Assembly (NCBI GenBank): GCA_005772955.1
Contig: SXID01000250.1
Span: 1 to 64,000, forward strand
Origin: Planctomycetia bacterium
GTDB taxonomy: Bacteria > Planctomycetota > Planctomycetia > Gemmatales > Gemmataceae
Length of the DNA stretch: 64,000 bases
Reading direction: 5' to 3'
In this document: positions 9,553-17,575 of the stretch, piece by piece
Layout of the letters: each line of letters begins with the position of its first letter
How positions within the stretch are numbered: the stretch's first letter is position 1
The notes under the pieces: generated by a model
What the model was told of the DNA's origin: nothing
Databases searched by the model: none
The model's input: the letters and a program-made list of their open reading frames with translations, nothing else
Made by a program: the position numbers and the translations under genes

Positions 9553-10899
9553 ATGATCGAAGACCCGATTCCGCCCATTAGCAACCAGACCCCCGATCCA
9601 CGCGATCCGGCCGCGAAGGCTCGCGAGTTCCCCACCACGCCCGGCGTCTACCTCATGAAGGACGCCGCAGGTAACGTGATCTACGTCGGCAAGGCCAAGA
9701 ATCTCCGCCGTCGTGCCTCGTCGTACTTCAGCAAAGAGGCTGCGAAAGACGCCCGCATCCGCGACTGGATGCCGCTGGTCAAGGACGTGGATTTCATCGA
9801 GACGACCGACGCGATTCAGGCGGTGTTCACCGAAGCTCGGATGATCAAGGATCTGCGCCCGCGGTTCAACAAAGAACTGAAGGACGACAAGACGTTCCCG
9901 TATCTGCAAATCCGCACGCGAGAGGAGTTCCCGCGCGTTGAGATCACTCGCAAACCGCGGCGCAAAGGCGTGAGGCTTTATGGTCCGTTCACGAGCACCA
10001 AACCGCTGCGCATCGCGATGGACGTGCTTCAGAGGTTATTGCAGTTCCGCACGTGCCAACTCGACATTGCGACCGGCGAGGACCGGTGGAAGTGGTTCCG
10101 CCCGTGCCTGCTCCACAGCATCCGCCGCTGCACCGCGCCATGCAATCTTCGCGTTTCGCGACAGGACTACCGCGAGCAGATCAAGAAACTCATCTTCATC
10201 CTGGAAGGCAAGACCGCGAACCTGATTCGCCGGATGGAAAGCGAGATGGTCGCCGCGAGTGAGGCGTTGAATTTCGAGAAGGCTCGGCGGCTCCGGGACG
10301 AGATCGCGGCGATCCAGAAGCTCGACATGCGTGGCGACGCCAACAAGGACGTGCAACCGGAAGTGTTCCCGATCGACCCGAAGAAGGGGCTGCTTGGATT
10401 GCGGAAGGTACTCGGCCTGGAGAAGACGCCGCGGACCATCGAAGGCATGGACATCGCGCACCTGAGTGGGCAGGACACCGTTGCTTCACTCGTATCTTTT
10501 CTCGATGGCATTCCCTTCAAGCCAGGCTACCGGCGGTTCAAGATCAAATCGGTGCAGGGCGTGGACGACTTCGCGAGCATGCGCGAGGTGGTGACGCGGC
10601 GCTTCCGACGACTGCGAGACGAGGACGAGGTGTTCCCCGACATCCTGCTCATCGACGGCGGGAAGGGGCAGTTGAATGCGGCGATTGAAGCGTTCCAGGC
10701 GATCGGGATCACGCCGCCGTGCCTGATATCACTGGCGAAACAGGAAGAGGAAATCTTCCGCCCCGGTGAATCGGAGTCGATCAAACTGAGCCGGCACTCC
10801 GCCGCGCTGCGGTTGCTGCAGTACGTTCGCGATGAGTCGCATCGCTTCGCGCAGCACTACCACCACATGCTTCGGCGCAAGCGGTTCACAGAGGATTGA
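9553..10899 (+). CDS. uvrC: UvrC-type excinuclease subunit C, lacking the C-terminal helix-hairpin-helix
   Basis: The protein is 448 aa; canonical UvrC is about 600. The GIY-YIG nuclease domain lies at about 15-100 (TTPGVYLMKDAAGNVIYVGKAKNLRRR), making the 3' incision in nucleotide excision repair. Four cysteines at about 166-202 (TCQL, RPCLL, RRCTAPC) match the iron-sulfur-ligand region described for UvrC. A UVR domain follows (SEALNFEKARRLRDEIAAI). The RNase H-like nuclease domain has the three catalytic positions: Asp in GMDIAH, Asp in LLIDGGKGQL and His in DESHRFA. The protein stops right after that domain, so the DNA-binding (HhH)2 tail is absent. A strong hairpin follows at 10907-10964. 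The start chosen is ATG at 9553. Confidence 0.9.
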   Translation: MIEDPIPPISNQTPDPRDPAAKAREFPTTPGVYLMKDAAGNVIYVGKAKNLRRRASSYFSKEAAKDARIRDWMPLVKDVDFIETTDAIQAVFTEARMIKDLRPRFNKELKDDKTFPYLQIRTREEFPRVEITRKPRRKGVRLYGPFTSTKPLRIAMDVLQRLLQFRTCQLDIATGEDRWKWFRPCLLHSIRRCTAPCNLRVSRQDYREQIKKLIFILEGKTANLIRRMESEMVAASEALNFEKARRLRDEIAAIQKLDMRGDANKDVQPEVFPIDPKKGLLGLRKVLGLEKTPRTIEGMDIAHLSGQDTVASLVSFLDGIPFKPGYRRFKIKSVQGVDDFASMREVVTRRFRRLRDEDEVFPDILLIDGGKGQLNAAIEAFQAIGITPPCLISLAKQEEEIFRPGESESIKLSRHSAALRLLQYVRDESHRFAQHYHHMLRRKRFTED

Positions 10900-10906
10900 C
10901 ACAGTA

Positions 10907-10964
10907 CCAGCCCGCCGCGCAGCAAGGGCAGGTAAGCGAACCCCTTGCTTGCGCGGCGGGCTGG
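10907..10964 (+). terminator. Long hairpin after uvrC (possible terminator)
   Basis: The left arm CCAGCCCGCCGCGC-AGCAAGGG (10907-10928) pairs with the right arm ending GCGCGGCGGGCTGG at 10964, with one bulged base, around a 12-nt loop. It starts 7 nt after the uvrC stop. There is no T-run after the stem (TCGGATTG), so it is either a Rho-assisted or structural terminator, or one of the intergenic palindromes common in this window. Confidence 0.6.
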
Positions 10965-11034
10965 TCGGATTGTCCGCGTTCCCTATCTTGATAAGTCTTG
11001 AAACACCCGCGCAACCGTTAGTGGAGTTCGAGCG

Positions 11035-11280
11035 ATGGCCGACAAAATGTCAACCCGCATCCGGTATGACCGGATTCGCGATAAGGGTGCGATCTCGCGC
11101 ACAGTCAACGGGCACCTCAAGCGGAAGGAACGCGCCAGCCGCGACGCCCGCATGAAGAAGCTCATCAGCACCGGGAAGTACCCGTACACGCCGGCCGTTC
11201 AGAGCTGGTTGAGCGACCAACTCAACGTCCGGTTCTCGGAAGTGACCGAGGCCGCGGCGAAGGAAGTCGCGAGCAAGTAA
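11035..11280 (+). CDS. Small basic hypothetical protein
   Basis: The protein is 81 aa, starting MADKMSTRIRYDRIRDKGA. It is highly charged and basic in the N-terminal half (KRKERASRDARMKKL), with no signal peptide or membrane segment. The C-terminal half contains TGKYPYTPAVQSWLSDQLN. I do not recognise a family. Length and composition would suit a nucleic-acid-associated or structural small protein, but this is not supported by any motif. It is preceded by a possible ribosome binding site (GTGGAGTT). Confidence 0.65.
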   Translation: MADKMSTRIRYDRIRDKGAISRTVNGHLKRKERASRDARMKKLISTGKYPYTPAVQSWLSDQLNVRFSEVTEAAAKEVASK

Positions 11281-11282
11281 GG

Positions 11283-11615
11283 TCATCCGCCGAGCCGCTC
11301 CGACGCGGCCCGCGCTTCATCCTCGCTCGATCCAATCAGCGCATCAAGCTCCGCCGGACTGAACCCCGGCGGCACCGGTTCGCCACAGTGGAAGGTTTCG
11401 GCCTTCTCGTGGCACGGCGCGCAGAGACAGATACCATTCTCGGCCACCTACCCGCCGTGCGGCATCTCGTTGCGATCTATGATGTGGCGGGCGTCGAGTT
11501 CGTCCTCCGCGCGATCCGGCGCGGACGCGAATCCGCACGCGCGACACGCGAAGCAATCACGTGCGAATACAGTGTCGCGGAATTGCTGGCGGATCTGCTT
11601 TTTCCGTTGGGGCAT
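11283..11615 (-). pseudogene. HNH endonuclease-like gene interrupted by an in-frame TAG
   Basis: Translating the minus strand from ATG at 11615 gives MPQRKKQIRQQFRDTVFARD, then CFACRACGF (a CxxC zinc pair), DARHIIDRNEMPHGG, a TAG stop at 11450-11448, and the same frame continues VAENGICLCAPCHEKAE (second CxxC plus His) to TGA at 11283. The arrangement CxxC ... DARHIIDRN ... CAPCHEKAE is that of an HNH nuclease (zinc pairs bracketing the His-metal core). Only the internal stop separates the halves; the frame is intact on both sides. The ORF track hides it because each piece is short. It could be a recent nonsense mutation, a sequencing error, or a recoded codon. No partner for restriction or homing was seen nearby. 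Confidence 0.7.
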
Positions 11616-11642
11616 TGCGCACCGGGGGGAGAGCGATCGCTC

Positions 11643-12041
11643 TCAAGACTCGGCGTCGGCGTCCGGGTTCGGCTTCGCGCTCGGGGAGTGAACCGCGCAG
11701 TACGCGTGCAGTCGCGGGTAGAGTGGTATCGACAAGCCCAGAGCCACAAACGGGATCCGCAATTGCATCTTGTGCCAGCCGCGTGCTTCTCCGACTGCCG
11801 GCCGGTTGCAACGGCTACACCGCATTGCGGTTCCGTCCGGCAACATGATTGCGGACGCGCGTTGTATAGCGTTGTGTTGGGCGATCTGCGCGCGAGTTAC
11901 GCCACGGCGGTCCAATTCGCCTTCCATCAGGTCGAGCGCGGCGGGTTCCATTCCTTCGCGGTAAACCGTGACACGATCGAGCAGTTCTTCCGTTGGTGCC
12001 GTCTGGGTGTAGTGGGCGATTTCTCGGAGGGGAAACTGCAT
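11643..12041 (-). CDS. Zinc-ribbon hypothetical protein
   Basis: The protein is 132 aa if started at MQFPLREIAHYTQTAPTEEL; the 26 residues added by the ORF track look non-coding. The first 75 residues are helical and charged (EELLDRVTVYREGMEPAALDLMEGELDRRGVTRAQIAQHNAI), a pattern seen in short planctomycete proteins that end in a zinc knuckle. CSRCNRPAV at about 79 is a CxxC pair; further Cys/His occur in AYCAVHSP (about 120), which could complete the metal site. The function is unknown. It lies 27 nt upstream of, and in the same direction as, the broken HNH gene, so the two were probably cotranscribed. Confidence 0.65.
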   Translation of the reverse strand: MQFPLREIAHYTQTAPTEELLDRVTVYREGMEPAALDLMEGELDRRGVTRAQIAQHNAIQRASAIMLPDGTAMRCSRCNRPAVGEARGWHKMQLRIPFVALGLSIPLYPRLHAYCAVHSPSAKPNPDADAES

Positions 12042-12388
12042 TTCGGCACTCCGAACAGAACCACGAGTGGGTGTATGGGGTTCACCCGCAATAGATTGTT
12101 TGCAGGAAACCCTTAGCATTTAACCGGGCCGTGACCGCCGGGAGCGGCAGTTGCGGTTCGTTCCAGCAGGATACGCCATTCCTGAAACTGTTCTCGTGGC
12201 GGGTTTGGGAACTCTGCTACTGGTGCCCGCGTCTCACCGAATGGCGGGCGGGACACGCGAAAGCGAAAAACGGTAGACCAACACCGCCGCGCTGGACTAG
12301 ACTACAGGAATTCAACGGACACAGTCTATCGCCCCGGCTTTGGTTGGGAGCGTCGTTCACGACAGTCGAACCCTCAAGGGGAACCCGG

Positions 12389-14323
12389 ATGATTCGTTCT
12401 CTGCTTCTCGCCGGCCTCACAGCTGGTCTCCTCTGGGCCGCGGCCCACACGTCGTCGGCCGCCGACGAACCGAAGACAACCGGCGGTATCACGCCGCAGA
12501 CGGCGAAAATCAACGAACTGATCGCGAAGAACTGGGAGGCCGCCGGCATCACGAAGCCAGCCGCGAAGTCCACCGATCATGAGTATATGCGGCGGGTGTT
12601 CCTCGACCTGATCGGCCGCATCCCAACTGTCGAAGAGATCGTCGACTTCGAGCAGGACAAGTCTGCGAACAAGCGCGTCAAACTCGTCCAGCGGTTGCTG
12701 AATGAGAAGAAGTACGCCCCGAAGGTTGGCGGCAAGACCGTGACCGCAGTGCCGGGTCTCGCGAAGTTCCCGATCGACTACTCGGCCGCGTACGCCCGCA
12801 ATTTCGCGGAAATCTGGTCCGTGTGGCTGCTGACACGCAGCGGCGTGGACGCGATCTACCGCGAACAACTGATGATGTGGCTCGAAGACCAACTCGATAC
12901 CAACGCTCCGTATCGCGAGTTCGTGACGGGCTTGATCACCGCGACCGGCAAAAGTAACGAGAATGGCGCGGTTCACTTCGTGTTCCGGCACCTTGGCGAT
13001 CCGATCACGGCTGACATGAAGGGCCAGAAGGTCGATCTCGAAGAGTTTGGCAAGTACGACAACGTGCCGGTCACGTCGCGCGTCACCAAGTTCTTCCTCG
13101 GCATCCAAACGCAGTGTACCCAGTGCCACGACCACCCGCAGGCGAAGGAGTGGCTCCAGGCCGACTTCTGGGGCGTGAATGCGTTCTTCCGACAGACCGA
13201 GAAGGTCGGCACGCAGAACACCATGCAGAAGAAGGCCGCGACGGTGAACTACGTCGAACTGAGGGAGATGCCGAACTGGAACAAGAAAGGCATGGTGCTG
13301 TTCGAGCGCCGCGACGGGCAGCGTAAGGCTTCGTTCCCGGTGATGCTCAAGGACATCGCGCAGGCCGAAAAGGGCGAGAAGTCCGCGAAGAACCTGATCT
13401 CCACCCCGGCGACGAACAAGACCCGGCGCCAGATGCTCTCCGATTGGGTACTCCAGCACGACAACTTTGAGCGTGCGTACGTGAACCGCATGTGGGGCCA
13501 CTTGTTCGGTCGCGGGCTTCAGAAGGATTCGACCGTTGACGACTTCAAGAGCGACAACGAAGTGGTTCACCCTGAACTGCTCGCGTACCTGGGCGAACAG
13601 TTCAAGCAATACAACCACGACACGAAGAAGCTCCTCGAATGGCTTTGCACCAGCGACGTGTACCAACTGAGCCACGTGGCGGGCACGACGAAGGTCGGCA
13701 AGAAGTCGCAGACCGACTCGGAGTTCGACCCGTACTTCGCCCGGATGCCGCTGAAGGCGATGTCTCCCGAAGTGCTGTTCGATTCGCTGTCACTCGCGAC
13801 CCGTGCCGAATCCCGTCTCAGCGCGGATGGCTACAAGACCCTCAAGGCCCAGTGGACTGGCCGTCTCGTTCGCAACTTCGGTGACGATGAGGGCAACGAG
13901 CTGAGCTTCAACGGCACCGTGGTTCAGGCGCTGTTGCTGATGAACGGCAAGGATCTGAACGACCAGGTCGGCACCGCGAAAGACAAGGGCGTCGTCTCCG
14001 AGGTCGTGAAGAAGCACAAGGGGAACCCGTTTGGCATCTACGACGAACTGTTCATGATGACCGTGAGCCGGCACCCGTCGAAGGAAGAGTTGACCAGACT
14101 CGAACAGGTGCGTACCGGGCGGGCGACCATCAACCTCGGCACACCGTCCACCGGTTCCAGCGGCCCGCCCCCGAAGGGCAAGGGACCGAACCCGAAGGGG
14201 CCGGTCGCCCCGCCCGCGGGTGGCATCACGGTCGTCCCCGGCGCGATGCCAGACGACGTGACTTTCTACCAGGACGTGTTCTGGGCACTGCTCAACACGA
14301 ACGAGTTCATGCTGAACCACTAA
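12389..14323 (+). CDS. Exported DUF1549/DUF1553 protein
   Basis: The protein is 644 aa from MIRSLLLAGLTAGLLWAAA, with a signal peptide ending SSAADE; the ORF track's 86-residue extension is not credible. DUF1549 spans about 30-270: INELIAKNWEAAGI, EYMRRVFLDLIGRIPTVEEI, and a haem-like motif CTQCHDHP at about 246 with QAKEW following. DUF1553 occupies the C-terminal half: FERAYVNRMWGHLFGRGL, HPELLAYLGEQFK, LLEWLCTSDVYQLS, RMPLKAMSPEVLFDSL and ending LLNTNEFMLNH. A Pro/Gly/Lys linker (SSGPPPKGKGPNPKGP) lies near residue 595. Unlike the first copy it has no LamG or PSCyt1 domain and no adjacent DUF1501 gene. The role is undefined; the family is planctomycete-enriched. Confidence 0.9.
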   Translation: MIRSLLLAGLTAGLLWAAAHTSSAADEPKTTGGITPQTAKINELIAKNWEAAGITKPAAKSTDHEYMRRVFLDLIGRIPTVEEIVDFEQDKSANKRVKLVQRLLNEKKYAPKVGGKTVTAVPGLAKFPIDYSAAYARNFAEIWSVWLLTRSGVDAIYREQLMMWLEDQLDTNAPYREFVTGLITATGKSNENGAVHFVFRHLGDPITADMKGQKVDLEEFGKYDNVPVTSRVTKFFLGIQTQCTQCHDHPQAKEWLQADFWGVNAFFRQTEKVGTQNTMQKKAATVNYVELREMPNWNKKGMVLFERRDGQRKASFPVMLKDIAQAEKGEKSAKNLISTPATNKTRRQMLSDWVLQHDNFERAYVNRMWGHLFGRGLQKDSTVDDFKSDNEVVHPELLAYLGEQFKQYNHDTKKLLEWLCTSDVYQLSHVAGTTKVGKKSQTDSEFDPYFARMPLKAMSPEVLFDSLSLATRAESRLSADGYKTLKAQWTGRLVRNFGDDEGNELSFNGTVVQALLLMNGKDLNDQVGTAKDKGVVSEVVKKHKGNPFGIYDELFMMTVSRHPSKEELTRLEQVRTGRATINLGTPSTGSSGPPPKGKGPNPKGPVAPPAGGITVVPGAMPDDVTFYQDVFWALLNTNEFMLNH

Positions 14324-14352
14324 CGATCGTTCAGTGTGAGTTTGGTACAGCA

Positions 14353-14408
14353 TCGGCCCCGGCGGGGCCGTGCTTCTCGCAAGGGAAGCACGGCGCCGCC
14401 GGGGCCGA
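14353..14408. terminator. Convergent-gene hairpin (bidirectional terminator or palindromic repeat)
   Basis: The arms TCGGCCCCGGCGGGGCCGTG... (14353-14376) and their complement (14385-14408) match at 23 of 24 positions around an 8-nt loop. The element sits between the DUF1549/DUF1553 gene and the SH3-domain gene that converges on it. There is no T-tract on either side. Confidence 0.6.
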
Positions 14409-14482
14409 CGCTATACAGAGCCTTGTTGTGCAGGCGTCTCGCGTGCTGACGCGCCGCCTACACCACGTGAAAACAGGCCTCG

Positions 14483-15688
14483 TCACGGGGCCGGTTCGAC
14501 GGCCGTCGCCACCAGATACGGCTTCGAGAGTCCCGTGCGTGTGGTCGCGGTGCCGGACACATCGACACGCTTGCCGAGGTGGCGCTCCGGGTCGATCCCC
14601 TGTCCGGCAACCACGTACATCTTCACGATTCCTTGCGGCGCTTCGAGCACGTACAGCGCACGGGTTGGGCCGTCCGGCGTGAGCGTGGAGCGGCGAAGAA
14701 TCCCCGTGCCCGAGACCTGCGCGCGGTCATCGTTCGCGCCTGCGGCCGGCGGGAGCGATTCTGGGGTGCCCGGGCGCACCCCGCGATCCTCCTTTGCTGG
14801 TGGTTTCAGCAGGTTCGGCGGTGGCGGAACCTGCTTTGTCGTTCCGCCCGCGTTCCGCTTCTTCTCGCGGAGCGTGTGAATGCGGGTGTAGCACAGGTTC
14901 GCGATGTCGTGATCGCCACCGGGGCGGTTCATCTCTTCCGCGAGTTGGAAGTACAACTTCTCCGCGTCCGCGAGCCGATTCTCGCGCTCCGCGACTTCGG
15001 CCTGTGCCCAGAGCGGGTGATTCACGGCAGGCTTGCCGGAAGTCACGCCACCGGTCGCGGGTGTGATCGACGGGCCAGGAACGCTCACCAGCGGCCCACC
15101 AGCGGGCGTCGTCGAAGGACTCCCGCTCGGCGGAACCGGGTTGACGGTCTCGTTCACGCGCACTGTGAAATTGTTGTTCGCGGGCTTCTCGAACTGCACC
15201 GCGGTCTTCGGGACGTAGCGCACGTCGCCGTGTGGCGGTGTGATCGGATACCACGTCTTCCCTGCGAACGTGACCTTCGGCCCGATCACGCAGAACTGCG
15301 CGCCTTGCGGCACCTTCACGCGGCGAATGTCGAGCGGCTGCGCCAGGCCCACCTTGCCGGCTGCGACCGTGATTTCGCCATCGGTCTCGACGAACACGTT
15401 CTTCGGCGTGGGTCGTTCGGGCGCCGGGTCTTCGATGAACTGCGTGGGCACCCAGCTTAGCGACCCCTGCGGCGCGGTGATTGCGAGCCAGCCGTTGCCT
15501 TCTTCTTTTTCGACGATGACGGTTGTGCCCCGCGGTAATGATCCTGTGTCCGGGAACGTGTCGCTGGGTCCAGCGCGGAGCTTGACTTCGCTATCGATGA
15601 CGATGGCCTTGTACGCGATTGGTTCCGCCGCGCCTGTGTATGACGCGAACAGAGCCACGAACAGCCCGGCGAACGGGATTCGACGCAT
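14483..15688 (-). CDS. Exported SH3-domain protein with Pro-rich linker
   Basis: The protein is 401 aa from MRRIPFAGLFVALFASYTGAAE, with a signal peptide. Residues about 30-90 look like a bacterial SH3 (SH3b) domain: VKLRAGPSDTFPDTGSLPRGTTVIVEKEEGNGWLAI. A second SH3-like block follows at about 125-165 (VKVPQGAQFCVIGPK, GKTWYPITPPHGDVRYV). Then comes a Pro/Gly/Ser/Thr linker, a helical segment with TPR-like character (AEVAERENRLADAEKLYFQLAEEMN), and a C-terminal OB-like beta domain (GTGILRRS, GIDPERHLGKRVDVSGTA). SH3b domains often bind cell wall or peptides, which would fit an envelope role. The exact function is unknown. Confidence 0.75.
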   Translation of the reverse strand: MRRIPFAGLFVALFASYTGAAEPIAYKAIVIDSEVKLRAGPSDTFPDTGSLPRGTTVIVEKEEGNGWLAITAPQGSLSWVPTQFIEDPAPERPTPKNVFVETDGEITVAAGKVGLAQPLDIRRVKVPQGAQFCVIGPKVTFAGKTWYPITPPHGDVRYVPKTAVQFEKPANNNFTVRVNETVNPVPPSGSPSTTPAGGPLVSVPGPSITPATGGVTSGKPAVNHPLWAQAEVAERENRLADAEKLYFQLAEEMNRPGGDHDIANLCYTRIHTLREKKRNAGGTTKQVPPPPNLLKPPAKEDRGVRPGTPESLPPAAGANDDRAQVSGTGILRRSTLTPDGPTRALYVLEAPQGIVKMYVVAGQGIDPERHLGKRVDVSGTATTRTGLSKPYLVATAVEPAP

Positions 15689-15838
15689 TGCGTAATTCTC
15701 CGAAAACAAGCGCGATATCTGTGAGTTCCTCCACGCATACCATGCCCTCAGATAGGGTCAAGGTCGGTCAGTCTCGCGCCTCTCCCCTATTCTGTCTCCG
15801 ACGCCCTCATCTTCCCGATTACCCCAACGCGGTGCGCC

Positions 15839-16525
15839 ATGACGAACCCGACGATCGCGGACTTGGCCCGGATGTTCGACCACTCGCTGCTTCAACCGAA
15901 CCTGACGGACGCGGACCTCGTGACCGGGTGCCAACTGGCGCGCGAGTTGGGGGTCGCGTCGGTGTGCATCAAGCCTTACGGCGTGCGTCTCGCGGCGAAA
16001 CTGCTCGCGGGGAGTATGGTGCAGGCGAGTACCGTGATCGGCTTCCCGCACGGCGCGCACTTGACGGCGGTGAAGGTATTCGAGGCGGAGCGCGCAATGG
16101 ACGACGGCGCGACCGAACTCGACATGGTGGTGAACGTGGGCAAGGTGTTGAGCGGCGAGTGGAACTACGTGGCGGACGACATCGCGGCCGTGGTTCGTGC
16201 GGCACACGCGAGGGTCGCGAAGGTGAAGGTGATTTTCGAGAACGCGTACCTGAAGGAAGAGCACAAGCGCGCGTTGTGTCGCATCTGCGGCGAGGTTCGC
16301 GCCGACTGGGTGAAGACCAGCACCGGCTACGCGGAGACGGGCGCAACCGTGGAAGACCTGAAGCTAATGCGCGAGTGCAGCCCGCTGTGGGTTCAGGTCA
16401 AAGCAGCCGGCGGCGTGCGGACGTTCGAGAAGCTGATGGAAGTGCGCGCGATCGGCGTGACCCGCGTGGGCGCCACCGCGACGAAAGCGATTTTGGATGA
16501 TGCAAAGGCGAAGCTGGGTATGTGA
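15839..16525 (+). CDS. deoC: Deoxyribose-phosphate aldolase
   Basis: The protein is 228 aa, a normal length for DeoC. The enzyme cleaves 2-deoxy-D-ribose 5-phosphate to acetaldehyde and glyceraldehyde 3-phosphate in deoxynucleoside catabolism. Characteristic blocks are DHSLLQPNLTDADLVTGC (about 14), ASTVIGFPHGAH (63), ATELDMVVNVGKVLSG (92), KVKVIFENAYL (128) and ADWVKTSTGY (155), where the Lys forms the Schiff base. A second Lys is in VQVKAAGGVRT (about 187). No other deo genes are adjacent, so it is likely transcribed alone. Confidence 0.95.
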   Translation: MTNPTIADLARMFDHSLLQPNLTDADLVTGCQLARELGVASVCIKPYGVRLAAKLLAGSMVQASTVIGFPHGAHLTAVKVFEAERAMDDGATELDMVVNVGKVLSGEWNYVADDIAAVVRAAHARVAKVKVIFENAYLKEEHKRALCRICGEVRADWVKTSTGYAETGATVEDLKLMRECSPLWVQVKAAGGVRTFEKLMEVRAIGVTRVGATATKAILDDAKAKLGM

Positions 16526-16536
16526 GAGTGGCCGGG

Positions 16537-16745
16537 TCAGGTTCGCGTCGCTTGCCGGTGTTGGTTCCGCGCGATCAGTCGCCGCGCCGCGACGAGCAGT
16601 TGTTCGCCTTCTGCTTCCCACACCCCTGCAGCAGAGTCGCACCTGCTGCCAGCGCGAGGTTGGCGACGAGTTGCCCCATGCGCCAGTCGGGAAACAAGAC
16701 TCGCGGTTCCGCGAGGGTTTTGATCAGTTCGACGTCGGTCGTCAT
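16537..16745 (-). pseudogene. Small planctomycete-type gene, apparently frameshifted
   Basis: From ATG at 16745 the frame reads MTTDVELIKTLAEPRVLFPD, WRMGQLVANLALAAGATLLQ, then a low-quality tail to a TGA (56 aa). A second frame, starting near 16623, reads VWEAEGEQLLVAARRLIARN to TGA at 16537. The two segments together look like one small helical protein of about 70 aa joined through a one-base frameshift. No known function. Evidence is the abrupt change of composition and the good codon use in the second frame, not homology search. If the frameshift is not real, only the 56-aa product is made. Confidence 0.4.
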
Positions 16746-16804
16746 GGTACAGTATCCCCCACTTTCGGGTACGAGCTGACCGGGCTCACCCGTCTGGAAG
16801 GCGG

Positions 16805-17512
16805 TTACGAGAACTCCTCCGAGTATCGGGAGTTGAGGAGTACGACAAACGCGAAGATGCTACATGATCCGCAGACTGTCAAACTGCACACGTCAACCCA
16901 CATGATACTTGCGAGCGCCCAGAGGGCGTTGATTCCAGCAAGTACCAAGCCGAGAACGTAACCCCAATATCGCCGGTGCCAGATGCCATAGCCGGCGATG
17001 AGATCAGGAACGCCGAGTAGGACGATCACGAGTGCGATAACACCCGCCACGCTGCTAATCGCCACTTGGCTGGAAGTGTCATCGGTCAATCGGGAGAGAA
17101 ACGTTCCGCCAGCAAGGATAAGAAGGGCACAGGCAAGGTTCAGACCACCGACCACGAAGTACATGATGGCGACTGCGTTCACCATCCCAGATCGCTGACG
17201 CGTTCGTCCGCGTCGCCGTCGGCGCTTCGGCACATACTCGTCTTCATCATCGTCCTCTTCTTCCGCAGGCCGTTCAGGTTCCTGAGGCCAAGTGAATACC
17301 TCCGGGGGCGCGACCGGAGTCGGCGGGGGCGGAAGTGGCGGTGGGTTACGACGAGGAGCAACTGGCGGTGGTGAAGGTGGGATCGGCGGCGGGAGGATCG
17401 CCGGGATAGGAAACGACTTGTCACACCGGGGGCATTCCATCGTCTCGCCAGCGCGGTCGTCCCCCATCGTCAAGCGGGTGTTGCAACCGGGACAGAAGAC
17501 GATGATCGCCAT
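16805..17512 (-). CDS. Zinc-ribbon membrane protein with proline-rich linker
   Basis: The protein is 235 aa. The N-terminus has a zinc ribbon typical of many planctomycete proteins (FCPGCNTRL ... MECPRCDKSF, two CxxC pairs). Next come a Pro-rich segment (ILPPPIPPSPPPVAP), a strongly acidic run (PAEEEDDDEDEY) and a basic run (KRRRRRGRTRQR). Four hydrophobic helices follow: about 110-135 (MYFVVGGLNLACALLILAGG), 150-170 (VAGVIALVIVLLGVPDLIAG), 180-200 and 205-225. The ribbon probably faces the cytoplasm. The function is unknown; no neighbouring gene explains it. Confidence 0.75.
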   Translation of the reverse strand: MAIIVFCPGCNTRLTMGDDRAGETMECPRCDKSFPIPAILPPPIPPSPPPVAPRRNPPPLPPPPTPVAPPEVFTWPQEPERPAEEEDDDEDEYVPKRRRRRGRTRQRSGMVNAVAIMYFVVGGLNLACALLILAGGTFLSRLTDDTSSQVAISSVAGVIALVIVLLGVPDLIAGYGIWHRRYWGYVLGLVLAGINALWALASIMWVDVCSLTVCGSCSIFAFVVLLNSRYSEEFS

Positions 17513-17575
17513 ATGACCACTTTCTTCATTCGGACAACTGTCATAGGCAGAAGTTAACCCACTGGCGCAATCTCG

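Noticed and set aside
12374-13675. 433-aa minus-strand ORF
   Set aside because: Antisense to the DUF1549/DUF1553 gene; no family signature.
14579-15460. 293-aa plus-strand ORF
   Set aside because: Antisense to the SH3-domain gene and without domain text.
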